A DNA stretch of 18,929 bases from Treponema sp. UBA3819 (GTDB taxonomy: Bacteria; Spirochaetota; Spirochaetia; Treponematales; Treponemataceae), in NCBI GenBank assembly GCA_002369025.1, contig DFDV01000077.1, forward strand, positions 1 through 18,929, given 5' to 3'. The notes below the pieces were generated by a model. The model saw only the letters and a list, made by a program, of their open reading frames with translations. It was not told where the DNA came from and ran no database searches. Both the position numbers and the translations under genes were made by a program. This document shows positions 1 through 8,316 of the stretch, piece after piece (within the stretch, counting starts at the first letter, position 1; every line of letters starts with the position of its first letter).

Positions 1-1
1 T

Positions 2-3000
2 GCTGTTGCGGCTTCTGCGGGTCAGATGATAAAGGACCTTGAGGACTGGTTTGCGGAAGGCGGCATAGAAGTGGAAGATTATTTTTTAGATGTAAGGACC
101 GATCCCGCTTCAAGTCCCTTTGTAGGCCTGATTAACGGGGAGAGAATGCTTTTTGTTCAGCATCCGTCAGGCTTTTCGCCCTTTTCAGTGTCATTCCGTT
201 ACGATGCCGGGGTAACTGCTGCGACTGATGGTGCCGTAGCCTCCCAGTATGCGGAAACAAATTCCAGGGAATTTGGCGTTCTTTTGGGAAATGATGAGTT
301 GTCTTTTGTGATAAAGGATTTTTTTGCCCTTGACCATACCTATGCCGATATCTACTGCCCGGATCTTTCTGGAAGTGATTTAAGAAATCCCCGGGTCCGC
401 TATCCTCTTGCAGAGATTGACGGTGCGGTTTACCTGGGCTTTTCACAAAAGACAGATCTTGTTCTGAAAATCCGTTCCTATACGGCTGTCACCCGCTTTG
501 ACATTGGAACTGATGCGGTTCCGGGAACGGTAAGGGTCTACAAAAACGGAATTCTGGACGGCGGCGCCCACTACGACAGTCAGTCCGGTTCAATTACCCT
601 GTCTACTGCAGTTTCTCCTTCAGACCATATCAGGGCTGTCTGGTACAAAGATAGTGAGGCGGCCGACAGCGGAGCCTTTGCCGGAGCGGCAGGATTTGAA
701 TACCGGCCTCTGGAGCGCCTGTCCACAGATGTGTCTACGGCTGCCCGCTGGACCTACGCAGGCGGACGAAAATTTGCCGACGCCCAGTATGCGGCTCCCG
801 GTTACGCCACCCTTGCAAGCCGGGTAAAGTACAGCGGTGAAGAAGTGTCTCTTTCAAATACCATGGCGGCATCGCTTGAGACGACAAATACAACCGGCAC
901 CTACCGCATTCTGGGAATGAACGATGCAAAAACAGATACCGTCTACCTTGCAAAAAATGCCGCCGTTGCCATCCCTTCCGCTTTTAAGCCTCAGCTTTCA
1001 GAAAGAAAGAACGGCAGCGAAAAAATGCCAGAGTCTTTGGGAGAAAATCGTCTTGAAGGGGTGCGGGATGGATACAATGACAGCGGAATCTCAGGCTATG
1101 CCGTGCCGCTTTCATGGAAAAGCCTGTCTGACAGCGGAAAAAGCTCTGATTATGACTGGGCAGGCCTTGCCTTAAAACTGCCGGGGGTAAACGGCGTACT
1201 TGCCTCTGCCACAAGTTTTTCCATTGCGCTGAAAAATCAGAATTTGAACAAATCAAGCATGTCCACACCCCTGGAATTTAAGGTCTACCTGCAGCTGGGA
1301 GTCAGGGCGGAAAATTCTCTTTCAAAACTAAGTTCAGAGGACAGGGCTGCCGTTCCCTGCTGGCTTATCAGCAAAGTTTCTTCCTCTGATGCCAATCCCA
1401 CTGATGTCCGATCTGCCTTTGTACTCTCAGAGTATCCGGAAAAAACAAATGGCTGGCAGACAGTCAGTGTTACACTGACCGATGCAGACCGCAGCCGTCT
1501 GGCCCTTTATCCCAATGCCCGCATAATCATCTGTTCAGATCAGGATATCGACGGGGGAGAAATTCTGATTGGTCCTTATCAGGCGGAGGGAGCGGGCTTT
1601 GCGCTTAAGACTAACTCTGTGACCAGTGCGAGCACCATGCAGATGAGGGACGGAAGTCTTTCTGCCTCTAAGGTAAAGGATTTGAACACAGGTACGAATT
1701 ATGTACAGCAGTTTGACTGGCGCGTCTATGATCCTTCCACACTGTCTGTGACGGATGACTTTACCATTTTTGCCGACCGTTATTATAAGGCGATTGACCT
1801 GCAGAACTACGAAAATGTTTCCCTCTGGTTCAAGTATAATCCTCAGAATGAAAAGCCTCTTCCTTCATCCTGTCAGGCAGACTGCGGGGATAAGGCTCTT
1901 GTCTTTGTCCTTGACCGGCCGGAAGAAGACGGAAGTTTTAAGACTGCCGTTGAAGTAAGTTTTCTTCCTCAGGAACTCCCGGTGGGGGAGACATGGCATT
2001 TTCTTTCCATCAATCTGGCTGCAAGACGGGCAGAAATTGACGGAAGCGCAAAGGGAAGCGTAAAAGTCAATACGTCAGTCATTCCGGTGCGCTTCAGAAT
2101 AAAACTGAATACGGCAGACGCGTCGGATAGTGGCAGCAAAAAATATTATGAGACCGGCTCATTTTCCGTAGATGAACTGCATCTTTCCGGTGCAAGTCCC
2201 TCTGTGGTGCTGCAGGATAAGGCCCGTGCATCCTGGAAAAGAGATGGTCCCCTTCTGGAAAGCGGCGGATATGCATTTCTAAAGGATGTCGCCCTTTCTG
2301 CCTCGGGTACGGGAAGTGCTTTGATAAAAACAGTAGACCATGGAAAGAACAGCGGGGTAGTGAACTCAACAGTTCAGGCTGCCTTTACCCTTACGGAAAT
2401 CCGCATTACGGGAGACGCCGCTTTTTCTTCTGATTCCCGCAGCCCCCTTTCCAGTGCCGCCCACACTCTCTCTACAGCCGCGCCTTTGGGAAAAGTATTG
2501 TCTTTTTCGGAAAGCTACAGTTTTAATTCAGAGGATAAGTCTCTGGAAAAAGCCGACAGCGCGGGTCTCGATTTTACGGACTGGGGGCTGCCTCTATCCA
2601 TCAAGGCCCAGACAAGTGCCCAGTCCAATTCCTTTGCCCTTACCCAAAAATCCGGGGCAGAGCTGGGCACTAAATTCGGCATAAGTGACTGGCAGGTAAA
2701 GGCTGGCGTGGAACAGAAACAGCTTCCCTCAACAAAGGGTGTGTCGCTTCTTCCTTCGGATAATTACGGCAGGGGCTGGCTTGAAAGTTCCAGACTTGCT
2801 TTTGATACGGGCAGTGAATATGCATCCCGCCGGGGGGTAAACGGTGAGACTTCCTTTGCCCTTTCCCTGCCATGGAAATCCCTGACGCCAAAAATCACCG
2901 TAAAAACGGCGGGTGTTTACAAATCTTCCTCCAAAGAGACTTTTTCTGATGACAGCAGCCTGGAAATCAAAGTGCCTTTTGCCTTTGACCGCCATCATTT

Positions 3001-3919
3001 TTCTGTTTCATGGAAAAAGAGCGGTGGCGGGGTAAGCCTGTCTTCTAAAGGCGGAAATTATGCCCGGGATATGGGAGAACTGCGCTCGTCTTATAGTGAT
3101 ATGCGCTGGTTTTTAACATCCTTTCCTGTTTATGATTTGATAAGTTCCGGGCTTTCTGATGATGTGCTGGCTGATTCTTCGATGAATGCCAGTTCTTCTG
3201 AATCCCTCTATTACTCTGGTGTGTATGAGGCTGCGTGGAAGCGGGGTTTTTACGGCGGAAAGAAAGATTTGTTCATGCCGTCAAGCGTAACGCTTTCTTT
3301 TGTCCGTGATATCCGTACGGCATCTACAAGTGCGGATGTCTATCAGATAAAAAGTACCATAGGCTATAATGCCCTCAATATTTTTGGCCTGACCGGCGTC
3401 ATTCCCGTAGCGTCATGGTTTGAGCAGGATGAATATGCGGCAAGTTTTTCCGGAGTGGTGAAAATTCCGCGGACTGCCCCTGAAAATTATTCCCTTCTGC
3501 TTACCGGTTACATTCAGGCGAGTTTTTTTGTAACAAAAGAGAATTCAATCAAAACCGGTCTGGAAGGCTCTTTTGAAAACCGTGACAACTGGAGTGCAAA
3601 AGTTACCGCCATCTGGAAGCGCCTTTCATCTTCTTCACCCCTGGTCAGTGCATACATGCTTTTCCGCCCGAATTATGACAAAAGCAGGGCAAGGCTTACC
3701 AGAACGGACAGCATGAATCTGGGGGCTTCGCGGTCAAAAACATCCCTCGCCGAATCTGCCGTGCAAAAATACAGTGCCGCCTATAATCATGCCCTCGATA
3801 TTGCTATAAACCGTTTTATCACGCTGAATACCGTGACGGGGGCATCCTATGCCTGTACCTGGGATAAAATCGTAACCGTCACCGCCCAACTGACTCTGGG
3901 TGCGACCATAAAATTTTAG
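2..3919 (+). CDS. Giant secreted, probable outer-membrane beta-barrel protein (5' end missing)
   Basis: The frame is open from base 2, and the codons before the first internal ATG (base 26) read AVAASAGQ, so the gene very likely begins outside the window; at least 1305 residues are present. I do not recognise a named family. The chain is rich in Ser, Gly, Ala and aromatic residues with few helices. Two stretches (about bases 1081-1600 and 1680-2220) read like jelly-roll or carbohydrate-binding-type beta-sandwiches; the second closes with a FSVDELHLSG strand. From about base 2280 to the end, alternating polar/hydrophobic strands run continuously and the protein ends GATIKF; a terminal Phe after an amphipathic strand is typical of outer-membrane barrels handled by BamA. 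Export to the outer membrane is inferred. Its long multi-domain style recalls the SprA-type surface proteins of Bacteroidetes, but I cannot show homology. Its TAG overlaps the dinB stop codon. Confidence 0.7.
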   Translation, partial: AVAASAGQMIKDLEDWFAEGGIEVEDYFLDVRTDPASSPFVGLINGERMLFVQHPSGFSPFSVSFRYDAGVTAATDGAVASQYAETNSREFGVLLGNDELSFVIKDFFALDHTYADIYCPDLSGSDLRNPRVRYPLAEIDGAVYLGFSQKTDLVLKIRSYTAVTRFDIGTDAVPGTVRVYKNGILDGGAHYDSQSGSITLSTAVSPSDHIRAVWYKDSEAADSGAFAGAAGFEYRPLERLSTDVSTAARWTYAGGRKFADAQYAAPGYATLASRVKYSGEEVSLSNTMAASLETTNTTGTYRILGMNDAKTDTVYLAKNAAVAIPSAFKPQLSERKNGSEKMPESLGENRLEGVRDGYNDSGISGYAVPLSWKSLSDSGKSSDYDWAGLALKLPGVNGVLASATSFSIALKNQNLNKSSMSTPLEFKVYLQLGVRAENSLSKLSSEDRAAVPCWLISKVSSSDANPTDVRSAFVLSEYPEKTNGWQTVSVTLTDADRSRLALYPNARIIICSDQDIDGGEILIGPYQAEGAGFALKTNSVTSASTMQMRDGSLSASKVKDLNTGTNYVQQFDWRVYDPSTLSVTDDFTIFADRYYKAIDLQNYENVSLWFKYNPQNEKPLPSSCQADCGDKALVFVLDRPEEDGSFKTAVEVSFLPQELPVGETWHFLSINLAARRAEIDGSAKGSVKVNTSVIPVRFRIKLNTADASDSGSKKYYETGSFSVDELHLSGASPSVVLQDKARASWKRDGPLLESGGYAFLKDVALSASGTGSALIKTVDHGKNSGVVNSTVQAAFTLTEIRITGDAAFSSDSRSPLSSAAHTLSTAAPLGKVLSFSESYSFNSEDKSLEKADSAGLDFTDWGLPLSIKAQTSAQSNSFALTQKSGAELGTKFGISDWQVKAGVEQKQLPSTKGVSLLPSDNYGRGWLESSRLAFDTGSEYASRRGVNGETSFALSLPWKSLTPKITVKTAGVYKSSSKETFSDDSSLEIKVPFAFDRHHFSVSWKKSGGGVSLSSKGGNYARDMGELRSSYSDMRWFLTSFPVYDLISSGLSDDVLADSSMNASSSESLYYSGVYEAAWKRGFYGGKKDLFMPSSVTLSFVRDIRTASTSADVYQIKSTIGYNALNIFGLTGVIPVASWFEQDEYAASFSGVVKIPRTAPENYSLLLTGYIQASFFVTKENSIKTGLEGSFENRDNWSAKVTAIWKRLSSSSPLVSAYMLFRPNYDKSRARLTRTDSMNLGASRSKTSLAESAVQKYSAAYNHALDIAINRFITLNTVTGASYACTWDKIVTVTAQLTLGATIKF

Positions 3920-5082
3920 TCCCTCATCATGCGGGCTTTTGTGATTTTTATGGCGGGATTTTTTTCAAGTTGTTTAAGTATGGCTTCCTCGACCTTGCGT
4001 TTCTTTTCTTCACCAAAGTCAAATAAATCGGCCTGTCTTGGAGCGGAAGAGTCTTCAAGATTCTGGGCAGCAACTCCTAAAAGCCTGATTCCCCGGCCGC
4101 TTTCGTATTTTTTGTAGAAAAGCGTTTTTGCCCGCTCAAACAGATCGTCTACGGAAGAAAAATCCCGGTCGCTGCCTTCCTGAATGCTTACGGTGGTAAA
4201 GTCTTCGTAGCGGATTTTAATGCCGAGTGAATGGCTTCTGGCTTTTTCCCGCAGCAGACGGAACATGACTGTATAGCAGAGTTCCAGAAGGGCTGTGTCT
4301 ATGACATCCCTGTCCACAAGGTCGTAGGGATAGGTGCTTTCCGAACTGATGGAATGGGTCTTTGCCGGCTGAAAAGTGTCGTTTTCAAGTCCGCGGACTG
4401 TATTGTATAAAAAACTTCCGCCTGCGGGACCCATGATGCCTGTTAAAAAAGTAAGCGAGTGGCGGTGAATTTCCCGTGTTGTGCGTAAGCCTGCGTTCTG
4501 AAGCCTGACAAGGGATTTTTTTCCAATGCCCCATACTTTGTCCAGGGGCAGATTGAGCATGAATTCCTCTTCGCCGCCAAAGGGAACCGTAAAGAGTCCG
4601 TCTGGTTTTTTCAGGCCAGAGGCGATTTTTGCAAGATATTTTGACGAGGCAATTCCCACGGAAACGGTAAGACCTGTCTTTTCCTTTACTTCGCTTTTGA
4701 TTCTCCGGGCACTTTCTTCCGGGGAGCCGAAAAGCCGCTCTGTGCCGGTAAGGTCTATAAAGGCTTCGTCTACGCTCATCTGCTGAACATCAGGGGAATA
4801 GTTGTGGAAGATTGCCATTACTTCCTGGGATTTCTGGTGGTAGCGTTCCATGTTGCCGTGTACGTAAATGCCCTGGGGGCAGAGTTTTACCGCCTGAACG
4901 ATGGGCATTGCTGAGTGTACGCCAAATTTTCGTGCCTCATAGGAGGCGGTGGACACAACGGAACGGCGGTCTCCCGGTTTTCCTCCCACGATAACGGGTT
5001 TTCCCCGCCATTCAGGATGGTCAAGCTGTTCTACAGAAGCGAAAAATGCATCCAGGTCAATATGAAGAAAAACTGACTGCAT
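3916..5082 (-). CDS. dinB: DNA polymerase IV (Y-family translesion polymerase)
   Basis: Y-family polymerase that copies past damaged bases; 388 residues from the ATG at 5082. The palm motif HIDLDAFFASVE carries metal ligand D9 and the steric-gate Phe F14 (equivalent to E. coli D8 and F13). SVDEAF carries the other two carboxylates, D105 and E106. The YxARxxGV finger motif, a GIGKK helix-hairpin-helix-like thumb motif and a little-finger domain (about 230-345) follow. QADLFDF at 350-356 fits the beta-clamp-binding consensus QxxLF and is followed by a basic tail of about 32 residues. A GTG one codon upstream (5085) is an alternative start; an AGGA lies 8 nt from the ATG and 5 nt from the GTG. 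The upstream gene's TGA overlaps the start as TGATG, implying translational coupling. I saw no obvious LexA-type operator. Identity is secure. Confidence 0.96.
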   Translation of the reverse strand: MQSVFLHIDLDAFFASVEQLDHPEWRGKPVIVGGKPGDRRSVVSTASYEARKFGVHSAMPIVQAVKLCPQGIYVHGNMERYHQKSQEVMAIFHNYSPDVQQMSVDEAFIDLTGTERLFGSPEESARRIKSEVKEKTGLTVSVGIASSKYLAKIASGLKKPDGLFTVPFGGEEEFMLNLPLDKVWGIGKKSLVRLQNAGLRTTREIHRHSLTFLTGIMGPAGGSFLYNTVRGLENDTFQPAKTHSISSESTYPYDLVDRDVIDTALLELCYTVMFRLLREKARSHSLGIKIRYEDFTTVSIQEGSDRDFSSVDDLFERAKTLFYKKYESGRGIRLLGVAAQNLEDSSAPRQADLFDFGEEKKRKVEEAILKQLEKNPAIKITKARMMRD

Positions 5083-7061
5083 CACTGCTTTCCTGTTATC
5101 ATAAAGGCGTGGGTTTCTTTCCGGTAGGTATTTTCCTTATCCGTAGCATACCAGGCGGTGACGAATACATTTGCGGCATCCCTGACATCAGTTGCATAGT
5201 CAATGGTGATGGTGCGGGGCGGGTAGTCGGGCAGGGTAAAAAATGCCGTCTTAAGTTCTTCATTTACCGTGTAGTCGTAGGTGGAGTCGTAAAGGGGGAT
5301 GCCGCCTTCTGACGAAATGACCGCCTCGTATTTGAGTACGTCATCTTTTGAGGCGATTGTAACATGCTGAGTTGTCATGCCCAGAAATTCCGTTTTGTTT
5401 GTGGCGATGAGGAAGGTGTACTGATTTTCATTGATGATTTCCGCTTCTTTTTCTTCCACAACTCTTTTTGTCCGGTTTGAAATGACGGCAAGTACGCTTA
5501 CGGAAATCAGGACCAGAACTATGACGATGGCGGTTGGAATACTTCCCCGTATGAGCAGCTTCTTCAGGGAAAAATGGCTTTCAATCAGAGAAAGCTGCAG
5601 ACGGACAATCATTCGTATCCACATAATCAGGAAGGGGAAAATCAGCATGGCAAGAAGGAGGTTGAGCAGGGGGCTGCAGAAGACCAGTTGCTGCAAATCC
5701 TGGGGATGACCGTAGCGGATAAGCTGATAGACATAGGGAACAACCGGCACCTGCATGAGTAAAACGGAAAGCACCAGAGGCACAATCCTTACAGACCGCC
5801 TTGCAACATAGATACAAAGGTATTCAATCAAAAAAGTCAGAAAAAAGAGCAGGTCAACGGTGCTGAAAATAAAGACATTGCTGATTCCAATCAGGTAGAT
5901 AAAATAACCGTGGGTAAACTGCACAGAATACACGCGGAGAAATTCCTGAATTCCAAAGAAGACTGCATTAAAAAAGAGGGCAAAAAGGAGTTTGATACCA
6001 AACTGCATGACGGGAGAGGCTGTGGAAAGAAAGCCTGCTTTGCAGACAGCCTGCCCGACATAGAGTGAAAAGAAAGTGACGGCAATGGTGAGGGGGATAA
6101 AAAAACATGAGCGCATGAATTCTTTTCTGTAGTCTTCTCCGTTTTTTCCCTTAAAGGTGGATGTACAGAGCAGGAGAAGGAGAATGGTTCCCAGAATCAG
6201 GGAAAAGCCGAAGAAGAATGATTCTCCCAGCCAGAAATCCCTGCCAAAAAGATGAAAGAAGAGGTAGTGACTGTCCCAAACGGCGGTGTATGCCTGATTG
6301 TAACTGACTGCAAGTTTGTTGAGGGGAGAAAGGTCTGTCCTCAGGGGAAAGTCTATGCGTATGGCGGGAATGTTGTTGCTGATAAAGGCGTTCATGCGGC
6401 GGTCGCTTCGTAAAAGCCCCAGCCTGTAAAGTGAAGAAAATTTATCCGCATAGGTGTAGCTGCTTTTTGCCTCAGTGCATGCCGCCGAAAGCTGCCGGGT
6501 AAGCCAGAGGGGGGCTGTGCGGTCTATGTTTGCAGTGTGTATTTTTATAACGGAATCGCTGCCAAAATTGATGACTACCGCCGCGCTTCGTTCTGCGTCC
6601 TCAAAGGTGCGGGCAAAAACCTCAGTACCTGTAAATGAGAGAAAGCCCCCCGTAGAAGATTTTTCCTGGGCGGAAAAAAATACAAGGCAGTCACAGGTGC
6701 GGGGATTTTTGTCCAGCTGGGTAAGGAAGGTGAGTATAGCGTCCAGATGGTCGTAGGCATCTTCCTGGGTAACAGCATATATGAGCAGATTTCTCTGGCT
6801 GTCTGATGTGACTGTATTGATTCGGGGATGAATTCCTTTTTTTGAGGGCGGAAGAACAGTGTTTGCGGGAAAATAAACGAGAATGTTATAGGGGAACTGG
6901 TCCTGGGAGGTAACTGAAAGAGGCTCCGTTACAGTATCAAAATTCCTCTTTTTCATCAGGGTTTCCAGTGCGACTGAAAGGGAAAGTCCCCGTACCGGCA
7001 GAGAAAAAAGGGGCATGAGCGTCATAATGTGGAGTATGAGGATAAGACACTTCACTCGCAT
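5082..7061 (-). CDS. Polytopic membrane protein with degenerate M28-like peptidase domain
   Basis: A 659-residue protein from the ATG at 7061. An in-frame ATG at 7082 adds seven residues, but the later start gives a normal signal sequence (MRVKCLILILH, hydrophobic to about residue 20). Residues about 23-270 follow the order of an M28 zinc aminopeptidase: an Asp-rich segment before an LDAILTFL helix, then LVFFSAQEKSSTGG (where the family has EE), AVVINFGSDS (family INLD), and SDRRMNAF..NNIPAI (family SDH..F..GIPA). The catalytic Glu is Q132, one metal Asp is G167 and the SDH histidine is R221, so peptidase activity looks lost. About seven membrane spans follow (roughly 279-300, 318-338, 354-371, 384-415, 425-448, 459-481, 506-528), then an extracytoplasmic C-terminal beta-rich domain of about 125 residues. 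The layout resembles GPAA1 and ERMP1-like proteins of eukaryotes. It is the first gene of a pair with dinB; its function is unknown. Confidence 0.8.
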   Translation of the reverse strand: MRVKCLILILHIMTLMPLFSLPVRGLSLSVALETLMKKRNFDTVTEPLSVTSQDQFPYNILVYFPANTVLPPSKKGIHPRINTVTSDSQRNLLIYAVTQEDAYDHLDAILTFLTQLDKNPRTCDCLVFFSAQEKSSTGGFLSFTGTEVFARTFEDAERSAAVVINFGSDSVIKIHTANIDRTAPLWLTRQLSAACTEAKSSYTYADKFSSLYRLGLLRSDRRMNAFISNNIPAIRIDFPLRTDLSPLNKLAVSYNQAYTAVWDSHYLFFHLFGRDFWLGESFFFGFSLILGTILLLLLCTSTFKGKNGEDYRKEFMRSCFFIPLTIAVTFFSLYVGQAVCKAGFLSTASPVMQFGIKLLFALFFNAVFFGIQEFLRVYSVQFTHGYFIYLIGISNVFIFSTVDLLFFLTFLIEYLCIYVARRSVRIVPLVLSVLLMQVPVVPYVYQLIRYGHPQDLQQLVFCSPLLNLLLAMLIFPFLIMWIRMIVRLQLSLIESHFSLKKLLIRGSIPTAIVIVLVLISVSVLAVISNRTKRVVEEKEAEIINENQYTFLIATNKTEFLGMTTQHVTIASKDDVLKYEAVISSEGGIPLYDSTYDYTVNEELKTAFFTLPDYPPRTITIDYATDVRDAANVFVTAWYATDKENTYRKETHAFMITGKQ

Positions 7062-7086
7062 TGTAATCTCAGTATAGTGCATTTTT

Positions 7087-7103
7087 GCAGTCTTTACAAT
7101 GAT
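7087..7103 (-). promoter_or_regulatory. 17-bp element shared with the RND gene upstream region (copy 1)
   Basis: On the minus strand this reads ATCATTGTAAAGACTGC. The region upstream of the RND gene (18763-18779) holds ATCATTGTAAAAATTGC, in the same orientation relative to its gene and identical at 15 of 17 positions. Here it lies 26 nt upstream of the preferred ATG of the M28-like gene and overlaps the -35 box of the oppositely oriented promoter. It may be a regulator site, or a conserved promoter element that includes a -10-like TATCAT (7104-7099). Function is inferred. Confidence 0.35.
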
Positions 7104-7121
7104 ACTTTCTTCATATATAAT
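7093..7121 (+). promoter_or_regulatory. Sigma70-like promoter of the 7142-15535 gene run
   Basis: The sequence shows TTTACA (7093-7098), a 17-nt spacer and a perfect TATAAT (7116-7121). It is followed 10 nt later by GGGAG (7132-7136), five bases before the ATG at 7142. Spacing and boxes fit a strong housekeeping promoter. The -35 box lies in the 80-bp gap between two divergent genes, so binding here could affect both. Inferred from consensus only. Confidence 0.75.
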
Positions 7122-7141
7122 TATCTGATACGGGAGACTCT

Positions 7142-8308
7142 ATGAGTGGAATTGAAAAAAAATTTGTACTTAATTTGCCTTTAAAAGTTATTCTTACGGA
7201 ATCAGGCACCTCTCATTTCATTACGGCAAATAAAAAACTGCTTCGCTTCAGGCTTGCAGATAATACTGAAGAGTACGGCATTTCGCTCAATCCTTTTTCT
7301 CCCCAGTCAATCCAGAACATGATTCTTGTGGATTATATCTCAAAGATAGAAATTTCCATGTCTGAATTCGTTTCCTCCCGTCAGGAAATCATGGATTTGT
7401 CCAAGGTTATCGTGTATTCCCTCCTTTACAAGCAGTTTGACCGTCAGGTCTTTTCTGAAATCATTCAGTGTGACTGTGTAAAGAAGCACAACCGCTCAAA
7501 TCCTTCCCAGCTGATTGATGACCGCACCCATCTGAGTGACAATCAGCTCCGTCTCCACCTTGCAAATAAAGATTCCGCCATTCAGGCTGCCCGCAAAGAA
7601 ATCCTTGACCCCATCTGGAAGTCTATCATGGACAACAAGGAATTTTCTCCGGAAGAAAAAAACATTTACCTTCTGATGACGGAAAAATTCCTTAACCGCC
7701 TCAGTCTCATGAACTGGTATATCATCACTAAATTCTACAAGGCAGAAGGCTTTGCCCAGATGACTGTAGCCATCCGCCACCTTCTGGCAGAATATATGGA
7801 TAAGTCTAAGGTAGCCGAGTACATTTCCATTCTGGTCATGGAACTTGCCCTGAACAGCGAAAATACCAACATGAAAAAAGAAGCCCGCAATATGTACGGC
7901 GGCATCGAAGATACGGATTCCATGATTTATGACCCGGAAGTACGCGAAAAAATCGTGGCGGAACTCAAACGCAAACACGAACTGGTATTCCTCTCATGGA
8001 AACTTGGTGGCGGTTCAACGGCAATCGGTAAGCAGGGACGCCTTCAGATTACGCTTTACAACAAGGATGACGAGTTTCAGGAAATGAAGGAGAATATCGA
8101 GTCAAAATCTTCTGCAGACCTGAACCGCAAGAGCCTTATTGACTTTTACCGTGAACTTCCCGACGGAGAGCAGAGCACTGACTTGGGTATGTATTATTTC
8201 TCTTATCTTGATGATGCCTGCAAAAAAGTAAACGTCAAATTTGAGTCAATTGTAAATCAATTCTCTGCCAGCGATCTGACGGTTATCAATCTGGTTTTCA
8301 ACTTTTAG
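7142..8308 (+). CDS. Conserved-looking protein of unknown function, possible degenerate GHKL ATPase fold
   Basis: A 388-residue soluble protein with no signal peptide or membrane spans; I do not recognise a named family. The first 70 residues look beta-rich, and residues 75-235 are helical. The C-terminal third has weak similarity by eye to histidine-kinase-type ATPases: VMELALNSE (232-240; E234 and N238 in N-box-like positions), a strand GRLQITLYNKDD (299-310) where a DxGxG box would be expected but is absent, and STDLGMYYFSYLDD (345-358) followed by two strands, recalling the GTGLGL lid and the final strands of that fold. If the likeness is real, the missing glycine boxes make normal ATP binding doubtful. 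The gene heads the + strand run, has the strong promoter at 7093-7121 and a GGGAG ribosome site 5 nt from its ATG. The next gene starts 8 nt after its stop. Confidence 0.75.
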   Translation: MSGIEKKFVLNLPLKVILTESGTSHFITANKKLLRFRLADNTEEYGISLNPFSPQSIQNMILVDYISKIEISMSEFVSSRQEIMDLSKVIVYSLLYKQFDRQVFSEIIQCDCVKKHNRSNPSQLIDDRTHLSDNQLRLHLANKDSAIQAARKEILDPIWKSIMDNKEFSPEEKNIYLLMTEKFLNRLSLMNWYIITKFYKAEGFAQMTVAIRHLLAEYMDKSKVAEYISILVMELALNSENTNMKKEARNMYGGIEDTDSMIYDPEVREKIVAELKRKHELVFLSWKLGGGSTAIGKQGRLQITLYNKDDEFQEMKENIESKSSADLNRKSLIDFYRELPDGEQSTDLGMYYFSYLDDACKKVNVKFESIVNQFSASDLTVINLVFNF

Positions 8309-8316
8309 GACATTCC

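Noticed and set aside
2..3919. Calling the giant protein SprA
   Set aside because: Only the general style (long, beta-rich, surface) matches; no diagnostic motif is visible and no homology can be shown without a search.
7062..7141. LexA/SOS box controlling the dinB pair
   Set aside because: I could find no convincing dyad of a known LexA type; the shared 17-bp element is not a clear inverted repeat.
7496..7978. A 160-codon minus-strand frame inside the 388-aa gene
   Set aside because: Composition (many His, Phe, Val) mirrors the coding strand, there is no promoter or ribosome site, and the + gene is strongly supported.
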